Position numbers and translations under genes: made by a program. The notes beneath the pieces were generated by a model, which did no database searches, had not been told where the DNA came from, and was given only the letters and a program-made list of their open reading frames with translations. From DASPJL01 sp035628645 (GTDB taxonomy: Bacteria > Bacteroidota > Bacteroidia > Cytophagales > Cyclobacteriaceae), in assembly GCA_035628645.1 (NCBI GenBank), contig DASPJL010000154.1, positions 1 to 21,471 of the forward strand: a stretch of 21,471 bases of DNA, written 5' to 3'. Shown one piece after another: positions 1 through 7,884 of the stretch; within the stretch, counting starts at the first letter, position 1; every line of letters starts with the position of its first letter.

Positions 1-223
1 CTCCCTGGTCGCAAACATATTTAAATATTTTTAACATATGCCCTCTTTCTTCGTCTGATTGTTTGAAGAAGAAATTTGCACTGTTTAAAAATCCATTTCT
101 CTCACACCATGAAGCCATGGCCAGGTAAACTGCTGATGATGCGGCTTCAAGTTTTATTTGTTCATTAAGAACATTTTCTATCTCTTCTGTTAAAGAAGTT
201 CTTAAGCGAAGTAAATCTTTCAT
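1..223 (-). CDS. ftnA: Ferritin (non-heme), C-terminal part outside window
   Basis: The reverse strand encodes 74 residues from an ATG at 223 and then runs off the left edge. The product should store iron as a 24-subunit shell and oxidise Fe(II) at a di-iron ferroxidase centre in the cytoplasm. The visible part carries the ferritin helix A/B pattern: NEQIKLEAASSAVYLAMASW at residues 20-39, then DEERGHM at 57-63. Glu26, Glu59 and His62 match by position the ferroxidase ligands Glu17, Glu50 and His53 of E. coli FtnA. The spacing between these motifs is as in FtnA, so a ferritin is more likely than a bacterioferritin or Dps. I cannot judge the missing C-terminal ligands. Confidence 0.85.
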   Translation of the reverse strand, partial: MKDLLRLRTSLTEEIENVLNEQIKLEAASSAVYLAMASWCERNGFLNSANFFFKQSDEERGHMLKIFKYVCDQG

Positions 224-380
224 AGTAAAGTCAGTTAAAATTATATGGCTGAATCCATGTAATTATAATTTAAAGTACGGGAATATTTAGCTAAAGTTAA
301 AATGATACGACTAATATGGAATTAGTCTAAATCAGGGAAGCGTAAGTATTTAAAGGTGTTTTTGACTTTTAAGGATCAGA

Positions 381-737
381 TTAACCAATATAAGCAGGTG
401 TAAAATACAACCGCTCTTTTATAATACTGTTTAATTCGAGCATTACTTTTGCCCCGTTAATCAATTCTTTGAAAGCAACCAATTCGCAAAGTGTGAGGAC
501 ATAAAAATCATTGCATTTTCCCATTTTTATGATTTCACAGTCTGCAGAATGCAGGCAGGTAATTCTTTGTGCAAGGTTTATATTGTCAACAGTACCTTTT
601 AGCTTAAGGAAACAGTTTGTTTTATATGCGGTCATCTTTCCTCCGAATTCTATCCAGAAGGCGTTTTGAGAATCACTTTGATAAACACATCCCTTCTCCG
701 TACTGTACACCTCCACTAAATCCTTAGGTAATTGCAT
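381..737 (-). CDS. Conserved small protein of unknown function with six cysteines
   Basis: 118 residues from an ATG at 737, with no signal peptide or membrane helix. It has six cysteines (17, 42, 61, 67, 75, 84), a CVYQS...FWIEFGGKMTAY stretch near the N-terminus and an amphipathic C-terminal helix (ELINGAKVMLELNSIIKERL). The layout is reminiscent of short Bacteroidota-only proteins of unknown function (possibly the DUF6686 group), but I am recalling this and not proving it. A well-formed Bacteroidota-type promoter sits just upstream on the same strand, which supports a real, separately transcribed gene. Cysteines could bind a metal, but no clear CxxC pair is present, so no function is assigned. 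Confidence 0.7.
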   Translation of the reverse strand: MQLPKDLVEVYSTEKGCVYQSDSQNAFWIEFGGKMTAYKTNCFLKLKGTVDNINLAQRITCLHSADCEIIKMGKCNDFYVLTLCELVAFKELINGAKVMLELNSIIKERLYFTPAYIG

Positions 738-763
738 TCCTTAAGTTTTAAAATTAAACTAAG

Positions 764-795
764 CAAAAGTAAGGCTTATTTATATTCAGTCCAAA
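764..795 (-). promoter_or_regulatory. Promoter for the 118-aa gene, Bacteroidota type
   Basis: Read on the minus strand there is TTTG (792-795), a 20-nt spacer, then TACTTTTG (764-771), a perfect match to the Bacteroidota TAnnTTTG -7 element with the expected -33 spacing. The ATG lies 26 nt downstream of the -7 element. Confidence 0.6.
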
Positions 796-870
796 TAAGA
801 AATGAATAATGTAGAACGATTATAAATAAAAAAGGGTCTAAAAAGTACATTTTCCGTCTTGTTGAATTTA

Positions 871-928
871 TTTCAGCATCTCAAGTTTATCAATAAATGA
901 ATTATAGATCCCGAAATAAATGCTGAAA
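871..928. repeat. Inverted repeat (9-bp arms) downstream of ettA
   Basis: TTTCAGCAT at 871-879 is the exact reverse complement of ATGCTGAAA at 920-928, with a 40-nt loop. It lies just past the ettA stop on the 3' side. The loop is long for an intrinsic terminator and no T-run follows directly, so a role in ending or stabilising the ettA transcript is only a guess. Confidence 0.35.
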
Positions 929-947
929 GACTTTTTGGGCCTTAATA

Positions 948-2618
948 TTATACCAGTTTTTTATACTTTATTCGCTTAGGTTCTACATCTCCGAGTCGTT
1001 TCTTTTTATTTTCCTCATAGTCGGAAAAATTCCCTTCAAAGAAAAATACCTGAGAATCTCCTTCAAATGCCAGAATATGTGTGGCAACTCTGTCCAGAAA
1101 CCATCTGTCATGCGATATGACTACTGCGCATCCTCCAAAGTTATCAAGCGCTTCTTCTAACGCCCTGAGTGTATTTACATCGAGATCATTAGTAGGCTCA
1201 TCCAGAAGCAAAAGGTTTGCTCCTTGTTTTAGGGTCATGGCCAAGTGCACTCTGTTTCTTTCGCCACCTGAAAGCATTCCCACTTTCTTTTCCTGGTCAG
1301 ATCCACTAAAATTGAATTTACTTACATAAGCTCGAGAATTTACCTGTCTTCCTCCCAACATCATTTGTTCTGTTCCTCCTGATATGGTTTCGAAAACAGA
1401 TTTATTAGGCTCAAGATTGTCGTGCTCCTGGTCAACATAAGCAATCTGAACAGTTGCACCAATCTCAAACTCTCCCGAGTCGGGTTTTTCATTATTGGTG
1501 ATAAGATCAAACAAAGTTGTTTTGCCCGCTCCATTTGGTCCGATCACCCCAACAATACCTCCTTGTGGAAGATTGAAGTTTAAGTTTTCAAAAAGAAGCT
1601 TATCTCCGAATGCCTTGGAAACATTCTTAGCTTCAATTACTTTACCTCCCAGGCGTGGTCCTGCCGGGATAAACAATTCCAGCTTTTCCTCCTTTTGCCT
1701 TGTATCTTCTCCGACAAGTTTGTCATAAGCGGATAATCTTGCTTTTGATTTTGCCTGTCGTGCTTTAGGCGCCATTCTTACCCATTCCAGTTCTCGTTGT
1801 AAAGTTTTTTGTCGTTTTGATTCGGATTTCTCTTCCTGAGCGAGTCTATTCTGTTTTTGTTCCAACCAGGAAGAATAATTTCCCTTCCATGGAATTCCTT
1901 CACCCCGGTCCAGTTCAAGAATCCATCCGGCCACATTATCCAGAAAATACCTGTCGTGCGTTACCGCTATTACTGTCCCTTTATATTGTTTTAAATGTTG
2001 TTCAAGCCATAATACAGACTCAGCATCCAAGTGGTTGGTGGGCTCATCCAATAACAATACATCCGGTTCTTTTAAAAGCAATCTGCAAAGTGCCACCCTT
2101 CTTTTTTCTCCTCCGGAAAGGTTACCTACAATAGCTTCAGACGGCGGGCACCGAAGGGCGTCCATGGCTTTTTCCAATCTATTGTCCAGTTCCCATGCAT
2201 TTAAATGGTCCAGCTTTTCCTGTACCACACCTTGTCTTTCAATCAATTTAGTCATTTGATCATCCGTCATCTCCTCACCAAATTTCATATTGATCTCATC
2301 GAATTCTTTTAAAAGATCAACCACCTCCTTTACCCCCTCTTCTACAATTTCACGGACAGTCTTAGAAGGATCAAGTTTTGGCTCTTGTTCCAGCATTCCT
2401 ACCGAATAACCTGGTGAAAAAACAACTTCTCCCTGATATTCTTTATCTACGCCTGCAATGATTCTTAATAAGGAGGATTTTCCAGATCCGTTAAGTCCAA
2501 GCACACCTATTTTTGCTCCATAAAAGAAAGATAAATAAATGTTCTTCAAAACTTGTTTCTTGGGAGGGTGAATTTTATTCACTCCCGCCATTGAAAATAT
2601 TATTGTTTCATTACTCAT
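948..2618 (-). CDS. ettA: Energy-dependent translational throttle protein EttA (ABC-F ATPase)
   Basis: 556 residues, almost the same length as E. coli EttA (555), and similar along its whole length. EttA is a soluble ribosome-binding ATPase that sits in the E site and gates entry into the elongation cycle according to ATP/ADP level. Two ABC domains are complete: Walker A GLNGSGKSS (41-49), signature LSGGE (167-171) and DEPTNHLD (191-198); then GPNGAGKTT (360-368), LSGGE (449-453) and DEPTNDLD (473-480). An arm insertion lies between the first Walker A and signature, at about 95-155. The linker carries the P-site tRNA interaction motif around EWVRMAPKARQAKSKARL (278-295). The C-terminal EPKRIKYKK is typical. 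No membrane segments are present. It is transcribed alone, divergently from the DUF349 gene. Confidence 0.96.
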   Translation of the reverse strand: MSNETIIFSMAGVNKIHPPKKQVLKNIYLSFFYGAKIGVLGLNGSGKSSLLRIIAGVDKEYQGEVVFSPGYSVGMLEQEPKLDPSKTVREIVEEGVKEVVDLLKEFDEINMKFGEEMTDDQMTKLIERQGVVQEKLDHLNAWELDNRLEKAMDALRCPPSEAIVGNLSGGEKRRVALCRLLLKEPDVLLLDEPTNHLDAESVLWLEQHLKQYKGTVIAVTHDRYFLDNVAGWILELDRGEGIPWKGNYSSWLEQKQNRLAQEEKSESKRQKTLQRELEWVRMAPKARQAKSKARLSAYDKLVGEDTRQKEEKLELFIPAGPRLGGKVIEAKNVSKAFGDKLLFENLNFNLPQGGIVGVIGPNGAGKTTLFDLITNNEKPDSGEFEIGATVQIAYVDQEHDNLEPNKSVFETISGGTEQMMLGGRQVNSRAYVSKFNFSGSDQEKKVGMLSGGERNRVHLAMTLKQGANLLLLDEPTNDLDVNTLRALEEALDNFGGCAVVISHDRWFLDRVATHILAFEGDSQVFFFEGNFSDYEENKKKRLGDVEPKRIKYKKLV

Positions 2619-2726
2619 TCTTCCTTAACTTTAAAGGCTACAAATATGCTAAAAATAATTAATTACTGGGTTTTTTTGATTTGAATTAACTATTTTGCGG
2701 AAATAACTAGTATAAATTCTAAAGAC

Positions 2727-4028
2727 TTGAACCAAGAAGATATAACTACATTAATCCAGGAAGCTTCAAAGTATTCATATGTGAAAGACGGCCTGGTTTA
2801 TTTAAAAGCCTATCTTGATTTTCCTGATAGAAAAATAGGCGAAGTAAAAGAAAGTGAGGAATCATCCATAAAGTATTTTGTGGACCGGTTTGAGATCGCT
2901 AAAAGGAAAGTCAATGAGCTGTCACGGGCAATAGAAGAAGCTCAGAATAAGGGTTCGTACTTAATGAAGCTTATTCACCTTAAGGAATATTTAGGAAAAT
3001 TTGACGCTATAGGCAATTATATTGAGCTATTTAAAAAGCTCGATGAAGAAGAAGTAATGCTTCAGGAAATAATTGCCCAGAATAAAATAAAAAATCTTGA
3101 GATTAAGAAGGCATTAACCGATGAGGCGAAGCAACTTTTAAATTCAGAAGACTGGAATGATGTCTCTGAAAAATTTAAGGAGCTTAGGACTAAGTGGATT
3201 AAAACCGGAAATGCCAATAAAGATGAAAATGATGCGCTTGAAACAGAATTCAAGGACATCATTGAAAGTTTTTTTTCCAAGCGGAAGGAGTTTTTTGAGG
3301 AAAGGAACAGAAAGATCATTGAACAGGTCAATAAGTGTACCAACTTATTGAAATCTGCCGAGGCGCTTTTGAAGGAAGAAAAGACGCCCGAGAACATAAG
3401 GAAAATGAAGTCGATTCAGCAGGAGTGGAAAGCGCTTGGCCAACTGCCCAAGCAGAAGAAGAAGCAAATGAATGACTCTTTTAAATTTGTAACCTCAAGA
3501 TATTTTAATGCATTAAAACCCAATGGAGGCGGAAGCTTTGACAGAGGAGGCATTGATCCGACTTTAAAGATATGGGATAATCTTGCCAATCAGGCAGAAG
3601 AAGTGTCCAGAAACTTCTCTAATGATTCTTTAAGAAAGATAAAAGCTATCCAATCTCAATGGCAGGCTCTTGGACAAATCAATAAGAAAAAACGCGGCGC
3701 TTTTGCTTTAATAGAGAAGTTCAGGACTTCTGTTTCCAAGGTTTACGAATATGAGTTTTTAAATAAAACAGCGTTAAGAAGGTTTGGTCTGTTCTTCAGA
3801 AAACCTGAAGCGGAGCAATTGAAACTCAAAATTAGTTTAATGAATGAGTTGATCAAACAAGCAAACGTTGAACTACAGTCATTTGAAGAAAACCTTTATA
3901 GCGTTCCCAACCGTGACCCTGAGTTGAGTAAAATGCTTTCATCTAAATTAAATGCACAGAAGAGAAAGATAGAAATTATGAAGATAATTTCAGATGAACT
4001 TAATGAAAGGCTCGAACAAGTCAGATAA
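2727..4028 (+). CDS. DUF349 coiled-coil protein
   Basis: 433 residues, highly charged and alpha-helical, without signal peptide or membrane helix. Three DUF349-like units can be seen: around 138-210 (DWNDVSEKFKELRTKWIKTG), 215-265 (RKMKSIQQEWKALGQLPKQK) and 300-350 (RKIKAIQSQWQALGQINKKK). The repeated IQ..W.ALGQ pattern marks the family. The N-terminal part (KDGLVYLKAYLDFPDRKIGE, about 21-40) is also typical of Bacteroidota members. The start is TTG at 2727: an in-frame TGA lies at 2682, no ATG lies between, and the first internal ATG would remove about 80 conserved residues. The biochemical role of the family is not settled. It is followed by a candidate terminator. Confidence 0.85.
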   Translation: MNQEDITTLIQEASKYSYVKDGLVYLKAYLDFPDRKIGEVKESEESSIKYFVDRFEIAKRKVNELSRAIEEAQNKGSYLMKLIHLKEYLGKFDAIGNYIELFKKLDEEEVMLQEIIAQNKIKNLEIKKALTDEAKQLLNSEDWNDVSEKFKELRTKWIKTGNANKDENDALETEFKDIIESFFSKRKEFFEERNRKIIEQVNKCTNLLKSAEALLKEEKTPENIRKMKSIQQEWKALGQLPKQKKKQMNDSFKFVTSRYFNALKPNGGGSFDRGGIDPTLKIWDNLANQAEEVSRNFSNDSLRKIKAIQSQWQALGQINKKKRGAFALIEKFRTSVSKVYEYEFLNKTALRRFGLFFRKPEAEQLKLKISLMNELIKQANVELQSFEENLYSVPNRDPELSKMLSSKLNAQKRKIEIMKIISDELNERLEQVR

Positions 4029-4063
4029 ATCTATAAAATTTTATTAATACTATTATTTAATTT

Positions 4064-4084
4064 ACTTTCTTAGGAAAGTTTTTT
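4064..4084 (+). terminator. Candidate intrinsic terminator after the DUF349 gene
   Basis: ACTTTC (4064-4069), loop TTAG and GAAAGT (4074-4079) form a perfect 6-bp stem followed by a run of six T. The stem is short and AT-rich, so efficiency may be modest. Position and orientation fit the end of the DUF349 transcript. Confidence 0.5.
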
Positions 4085-4126
4085 CGGGGAAAATTTATTT
4101 TAATATTAAATGAAATTAGATAATTG

Positions 4127-4156
4127 TTTGTTTTCTTAAATAAAATTTTATTTTTG
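4127..4156 (+). promoter_or_regulatory. Promoter for the DUF2795 gene, Bacteroidota type
   Basis: TTTG (4127-4130), an 18-nt spacer and TATTTTTG (4149-4156) match the Bacteroidota -33 and TAnnTTTG -7 elements. A start site near 4162 would give a leader of about 25 nt. Confidence 0.65.
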
Positions 4157-4170
4157 CACGATTATTTAAA

Positions 4171-4178
4171 AAGGAGGT
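4171..4178 (+). promoter_or_regulatory. Strong Shine-Dalgarno sequence AAGGAGGT
   Basis: AAGGAGGT ends 7 nt before the ATG at 4186. It is close to a full complement of the 16S rRNA 3' end. Few other genes in this window have anything comparable, and Bacteroidota in general rely little on such sites, so this gene is probably translated at a high rate. Confidence 0.7.
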
Positions 4179-4185
4179 AATTACC

Positions 4186-4407
4186 ATGTATTGGACACTT
4201 GAACTCGCTTCTTACCTTGAAGACGCCCCTTGGCCGGCAACCAAAGATGAATTAATAGACTATTCTATCAGGTCTGGCGCTCCTCTTGAAGTTGTAGAAA
4301 ATTTACAGGAACTGGAAGATGATGGCCAGCCTTATGAAAGCATAGAGGAAATATGGCCGGATTATCCAACAAAAGAAGATTTCTTCTTTAATGAAGACGA
4401 ATATTAA
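4186..4407 (+). CDS. DUF2795 family small acidic protein
   Basis: 73 residues, strongly acidic, with no membrane helix. The sequence MYWTLELASYLEDAPWPATK, the IRSGAP motif and the ENLQELEDDGQPYES and IWPDYPTKEDFFFNEDEY segments are near-invariant in DUF2795 proteins of the Bacteroidota as I remember them. The family is predicted to be a small helical domain; its function is unknown and I do not assign one. It has its own promoter and an unusually strong ribosome binding site, so it is probably abundant. It runs convergently toward ispD, with a shared hairpin between the two genes. Confidence 0.9.
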   Translation: MYWTLELASYLEDAPWPATKDELIDYSIRSGAPLEVVENLQELEDDGQPYESIEEIWPDYPTKEDFFFNEDEY

Positions 4408-4438
4408 TTCTTAACATAAGAAATAATAAATTTGAGTA

Positions 4439-5134
4439 TTAAGGCTGCAATTTATTTTGCAGCCTATTTAAAATTTCTTGTGCAACAATCAAATCCTCAG
4501 GTGTTGTCACTTTAATATTATCGTAACTTCCATTTATTAATTCAATTTTATTTCCTGCCGCCTCTGCTACTGTTGCATCATCAGTAAACGTTAATAAATC
4601 TGCTTTTCGATAACTTTCCTTTATTAATGGAATTTTAAAAGTCTGAGGAGTCTGTACGATTTTGTAGTTTGTCCGATCTACCGCTTTGTTTTCTGATAGG
4701 TCTACCTTTCTGATCGAATCTTTTAAATCAACGACAGCAACGGCAGAACCATGTTTCCCGGCAATATCAAACGAATTCGAAATAATTTCTTTTGAAACAA
4801 AAGGCCGAACCCCGTCATGAATTGCAACAAGTCCTTCTCCTGGCAGTGAGTTTAAACCGTTTATCACGGAAGCTCCCCTTGTATCGCCGCCTTTTACCAG
4901 GTTATGGACGATGGTAAAATTAAATTTCTTGCATAAATCCTCCCAATATTGAATGTGATCACCGGGTAATACTACAGTGATGTGAATATTCTTATTTGAT
5001 TGATAAAAAGCAGCTATGGTGTGCATAAGTATAGGCATGTTCCCAATGGGAATAAATTGCTTGGGAATGGAATATTTCATCCTTGATCCGGAGCCACCCG
5101 CCACTATAAGTACAAATTGTTCTTTTTGATTCAT
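4439..5134 (-). CDS. ispD: 2-C-methyl-D-erythritol 4-phosphate cytidylyltransferase IspD
   Basis: Cytosolic enzyme of the non-mevalonate isoprenoid pathway; it joins MEP to CTP to give CDP-ME and pyrophosphate. With the start at 5134 it has 231 residues, the usual length. Seen motifs: AGGSGSRM (12-19) for CTP binding, PKQF (24-27) with the catalytic Lys25, GGDTRGASV (82-90), HDGVRPFV (106-113), QTPQTF (161-166), TDDATV (184-189) and KVTTPEDL (208-215). An upstream in-frame ATG at 5149 would add five residues (MKLFF) encoded inside the hairpin of the queA terminator, so I chose 5134, which starts directly after the T-run. No other isoprenoid genes are near. ispD may have its own promoter at 5164-5192. 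Confidence 0.93.
   Translation of the reverse strand: MNQKEQFVLIVAGGSGSRMKYSIPKQFIPIGNMPILMHTIAAFYQSNKNIHITVVLPGDHIQYWEDLCKKFNFTIVHNLVKGGDTRGASVINGLNSLPGEGLVAIHDGVRPFVSKEIISNSFDIAGKHGSAVAVVDLKDSIRKVDLSENKAVDRTNYKIVQTPQTFKIPLIKESYRKADLLTFTDDATVAEAAGNKIELINGSYDNIKVTTPEDLIVAQEILNRLQNKLQP
4442..4465. terminator. Hairpin between convergent DUF2795 gene and ispD, possible bidirectional terminator
   Basis: AGGCTGCAA (4442-4450) and TTGCAGCCT (4457-4465) form a perfect 9-bp stem with a 6-nt loop. On the plus strand it is followed by ATTTAAAATTT; on the minus strand by TAATACTCAAATTT. Neither is a clean T-run. The stem overlaps the last ispD codons. Its place between two converging genes favours a bidirectional terminator. 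Confidence 0.5.
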
Positions 5135-5136
5135 AA

Positions 5137-5166
5137 AAAAAAGCTTCATATATATGAAGCTTTTAA
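5137..5166 (-). terminator. Intrinsic terminator of queA abutting the ispD start
   Basis: Positions 5141-5162 are a perfect palindrome (arms AAGCTTCATAT/ATATGAAGCTT). On the minus strand it is followed by eight T (5142 down to 5135), a textbook intrinsic terminator for queA. The T-run ends exactly at the ispD ATG (5134). Confidence 0.8.
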
Positions 5167-5192
5167 ATGTATAATGTTACTGCTAATACAAA
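5164..5192 (-). promoter_or_regulatory. Candidate ispD promoter
   Basis: On the minus strand TTTG (5189-5192), a 17-nt spacer and TACATTTA (5164-5171) resemble the Bacteroidota promoter, with one mismatch in the -7 element (final A for G) and a slightly short spacer. Start of transcription would fall in the terminator hairpin region. Confidence 0.3.
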
Positions 5193-5217
5193 CTTAATAA
5201 ATCTTTATTTGTTGTTT

Positions 5218-6264
5218 TTAAATAATCAGCATGGCATCACCATAGCTAAAGAACCTGTAATTTTCCTTTATGGCCAACTGGTAAGCTTCCATAACAAGGT
5301 CATAACCTCCAAATGCTGCAGTCATCATAAGTAATGTTGACTCGGGCATATGGAAATTGGTCACAAGTGCATTACAAATTTTAAAGTCATAAGGCGGAAA
5401 AATGAACTTATCCGTCCATCCGGAATTTGGTTTTAGCTTGTTGTTGGCAGAAACCGAAGATTCAAGCGCCCTGATAGATGTTGTTCCGATACCGCAAACC
5501 CTTTTCTTTTGTTCAAGTGCATTATTTACAGCTTCTGCAGTTTCTGTTCCTACAGAGAAATTTTCGGAATCCATTTTATGTTTTGTCAAGTCCTCCACAT
5601 CAACTGGCCTGAAAGTACCTAGCCCAACATGCAACGTAACAGGATAGATTTGAACCCCTTTGATTTCAAGTTTTTTAGCCAACTGTTTTGTGAAGTGAAG
5701 CCCGGCAGTAGGAGCTGCAACAGCGCCTACGTGTTCAGCAAAGATTGTCTGATATCTGTCCCTGTCCTCTGGTTCCGCCTTTCTTTTAATATATTTTGGA
5801 AGAGGTGTTTCACCTAATGAATCGATCAGGCCGTAGAAATCCTCAAGTCTTCCATCATATAAAAACCGGATAGTTCTTCCACGGGAGGTTGTATTATCTA
5901 TAACTTCAGCCACCAGATCGCCATCGCCAAAATACAGTTTATTTCCGACACGAATTTTTCTTGCCGGATCAACCAATACATCCCACAAAAATGTTTCTTT
6001 ATTTAATTCACGCAATAAAAACACCTCAATTTTAGCTCCTGTCTTTTCTTTATTACCGTAAAGTCTGGCTGGAAAAACCTTGGTGTTGTTCATGATCATT
6101 ACGTCTCCCTCACTGAAATAATCAACTATATCTTTGAACACTTTGTGTTCTATAGTCTTCTTCTTTCGGTCAAGAACCATCAACCTTGATTCATCTCTGT
6201 TTTCACTAGGATATAAGGCAACATGTCCCGGTGGTAGCTCAAACTTAAATTCGGATAATTTCAT
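5218..6264 (-). CDS. queA: S-adenosylmethionine:tRNA ribosyltransferase-isomerase QueA
   Basis: 348 residues, the normal full length. QueA moves the ribosyl part of SAM onto the 7-aminomethyl-7-deazaguanine at position 34 of certain tRNAs, giving epoxyqueuosine, in the cytoplasm. Family signatures are spread over the whole protein: ALYPSENRDESRLMVL (about 16-31), NNTKVFPARL (59-68), EHVGAVAAPTAGLHFT, LHVGLGTFRPV, GIGTTSIRALES and VTNFHMPESTLLMM near the C-terminus. The ATG at 6264 is the natural start. It is the first gene of its transcript and ends in a strong terminator before ispD. No other queuosine genes lie in the window. A perfect TAnnTTTG element lies 171 nt upstream. Confidence 0.96.
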   Translation of the reverse strand: MKLSEFKFELPPGHVALYPSENRDESRLMVLDRKKKTIEHKVFKDIVDYFSEGDVMIMNNTKVFPARLYGNKEKTGAKIEVFLLRELNKETFLWDVLVDPARKIRVGNKLYFGDGDLVAEVIDNTTSRGRTIRFLYDGRLEDFYGLIDSLGETPLPKYIKRKAEPEDRDRYQTIFAEHVGAVAAPTAGLHFTKQLAKKLEIKGVQIYPVTLHVGLGTFRPVDVEDLTKHKMDSENFSVGTETAEAVNNALEQKKRVCGIGTTSIRALESSVSANNKLKPNSGWTDKFIFPPYDFKICNALVTNFHMPESTLLMMTAAFGGYDLVMEAYQLAIKENYRFFSYGDAMLII

Positions 6265-6630
6265 TCGTAAAGGTGTTTAATTTTAATGGTACTCATTGCC
6301 TGCCCCGAATACTTTCGGGAGAACTGTCATCGTTTTTCATCCTTTTGCGAGGTTGCTCCTCATGACGGTTTTATTGGCAAACAGGTTTTATTTTATAAGA
6401 ACAATGAAATATCAATCCTTAAAAAATAAGACTGCAAAAGTAATGATTTGTTATAAGAAACATAAATGAAGGAATATATAATTAAAACAATTTTTACCAA
6501 TCAGGATATATTATTTTAAGAACAATGTCAGTACTTAAAATGCAGCGCTTTATCCAGTATTATTGCCACTCATAAAATTAAAATTACTCGATTGTTTTAA
6601 ATGGTATAAATTTAAGAGATTCAATAAGTC
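6265..6630. other. Non-coding region between divergent queA and the permease gene
   Basis: 366 bases with no convincing gene. Near 6305-6320 there is a short hairpin (CCCGAA, loop TACT, TTCGGG). It is followed by AACTGTCAT...ATGACGGTT, imperfect arms that enclose a GCGAGG...CTCCTC core (about 6330-6373). This looks like a worn copy of a dispersed intergenic repeat. On the minus strand TACTTTTG at 6435-6442 is a perfect -7 element for queA, but no good -33 element sits at the right distance. The rest is AT-rich sequence without visible structure. Confidence 0.45.
6435..6442 (-). promoter_or_regulatory. Possible queA -7 promoter element
   Basis: TACTTTTG on the minus strand fits TAnnTTTG exactly and equals the -7 element of the promoter at 764-795. 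No TTG is found 17-23 nt upstream, so support is partial. Use of this site would give a leader of about 165 nt. Confidence 0.3.
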
Positions 6631-7884
6631 ATGCGAACAATTAAACTCATTTTCGAAAGTTTCATTTTTGCTTTTGAGGCCTTAAAATCCAATCTATTAA
6701 GAACAACACTTTCATTATTAGGTGTAACGATTGGCATTTTTACTATAGTGACTGTTTATTCATTAATAGATGGGATTGAAAGAGGGTTTAGAAAAAGCTT
6801 CTCTTTTGTAGGGGAAAATGTAGTTTATGTTGAAAAGTGGCCATGGAGTTTTGAAGGCAATTATCCCTGGTGGAAATACGTGAACCGTCCTCAGGTAAAC
6901 TACGAAGAGTTTAAGTTCCTTGAAGAAAATCTCGAATTGACCGAGGGCACTTCCATTTTTTCAAGAAAGGATAACATTACCCTTAAAAGAGAAAGTAATT
7001 CAATTGAAAACATAAATCTTGTCGGCGTTTCTTACGGTTATAATCTGGTTACTGATATACCCATTGGGAAAGGACGGTATTTCAATATTCAGGAGGTAGA
7101 ATTGGGAAGAAATGTAGCAATTATTGGAAGTAACATAGAGGAAACTTTATTCCCAAACCAGGAAGCAATAGGCAAAGAAATTAAAGTACGCGGGCTGAAG
7201 TTTGTTGTGATAGGTGTAATGGAACGGCAGGGTGAAAACTTTTTGGAAGGATTGCCCAGTAAAGACCTTGAGTGTTATATTCCTTATAAGTCATTCACTA
7301 AACTGTACTATACTTCCAGTGACGAGGGAATTGGTTCATCCGTAATTATCAAAGGAAAAACCACAGACCCAGGATTAAACGAACTCGAAGGAGAGATTAA
7401 AGGTCTTATGCGGGCAAAAAGGGGATTAAAACCTATGGAAGAAGATAATTTTGCTGTAAATAAGTCAGAAATGCTATCGACAGCCATCAACGCAATCTTT
7501 AGTTTTCTGGGAGTAGCAGGAGCCATTATTGGAAGTTTTTCTTTAATTGTAGGTTGTTTTGGTATAGCCAACATAATGTTTGTTTCTGTAAAAGAACGGA
7601 CAAACCTGATAGGCATACAGAAATCACTGGGTGCAAAAAATTATTTTATTCTTTTTCAGTTCCTTTATGAAGCGGTTTTTTTGAGTATTATAGGCGGAGG
7701 GGTAGGTATATTTTTAGTGTTTTTAATTACACTTTTGCCGCTTGGCTCACTTGAGATTTATTTATCGTTCAATAACGTATTTTTAGGATTAGGCATTGCA
7801 ACTATTATTGGGTGTATCGCGGGTATTATACCAGCTGCTTTAGCTGCAAGGCTTGATCCAGTTATTGCCATCCGCTCTAAATAA
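6631..7884 (+). CDS. ABC transporter permease, MacB/FtsX (DevC-like) family
   Basis: 417 residues in the inner-membrane layout of the MacB/FtsX superfamily: helix 1 at about 24-46 (LRTTLSLLGVTIGIFTIV), a large periplasmic domain (about 50-285), then three helices at about 290-318, 340-370 and 383-407. The FtsX-type motifs KERTNLIGIQKSLGA (321-335) and PAALAARLDPVIAIR (401-415) are clear. Such permeases pair with a MacB/LolD-like ATPase and drive mechanical transport of lipoproteins, peptides or drugs across the envelope, without moving substrate through a normal channel. No ATPase or periplasmic adaptor gene is adjacent, so the partner must be encoded elsewhere and the substrate is unknown. 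Confidence 0.88.
   Translation: MRTIKLIFESFIFAFEALKSNLLRTTLSLLGVTIGIFTIVTVYSLIDGIERGFRKSFSFVGENVVYVEKWPWSFEGNYPWWKYVNRPQVNYEEFKFLEENLELTEGTSIFSRKDNITLKRESNSIENINLVGVSYGYNLVTDIPIGKGRYFNIQEVELGRNVAIIGSNIEETLFPNQEAIGKEIKVRGLKFVVIGVMERQGENFLEGLPSKDLECYIPYKSFTKLYYTSSDEGIGSSVIIKGKTTDPGLNELEGEIKGLMRAKRGLKPMEEDNFAVNKSEMLSTAINAIFSFLGVAGAIIGSFSLIVGCFGIANIMFVSVKERTNLIGIQKSLGAKNYFILFQFLYEAVFLSIIGGGVGIFLVFLITLLPLGSLEIYLSFNNVFLGLGIATIIGCIAGIIPAALAARLDPVIAIRSK

Noticed and set aside
1081..2259. Several plus-strand reading frames opposite ettA
   Set aside because: They lie entirely opposite a complete, well-conserved ABC-F gene and have no protein features.
2642..2649. CATATTTG on the minus strand as ettA -7 element
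   Set aside because: One mismatch in the key TA and no -33 element at the proper spacing.
2675..2697. TTTG...TATTTTG as a promoter for the DUF349 gene
   Set aside because: The -7 element is one base short of TAnnTTTG and the spacer is only 12 nt.
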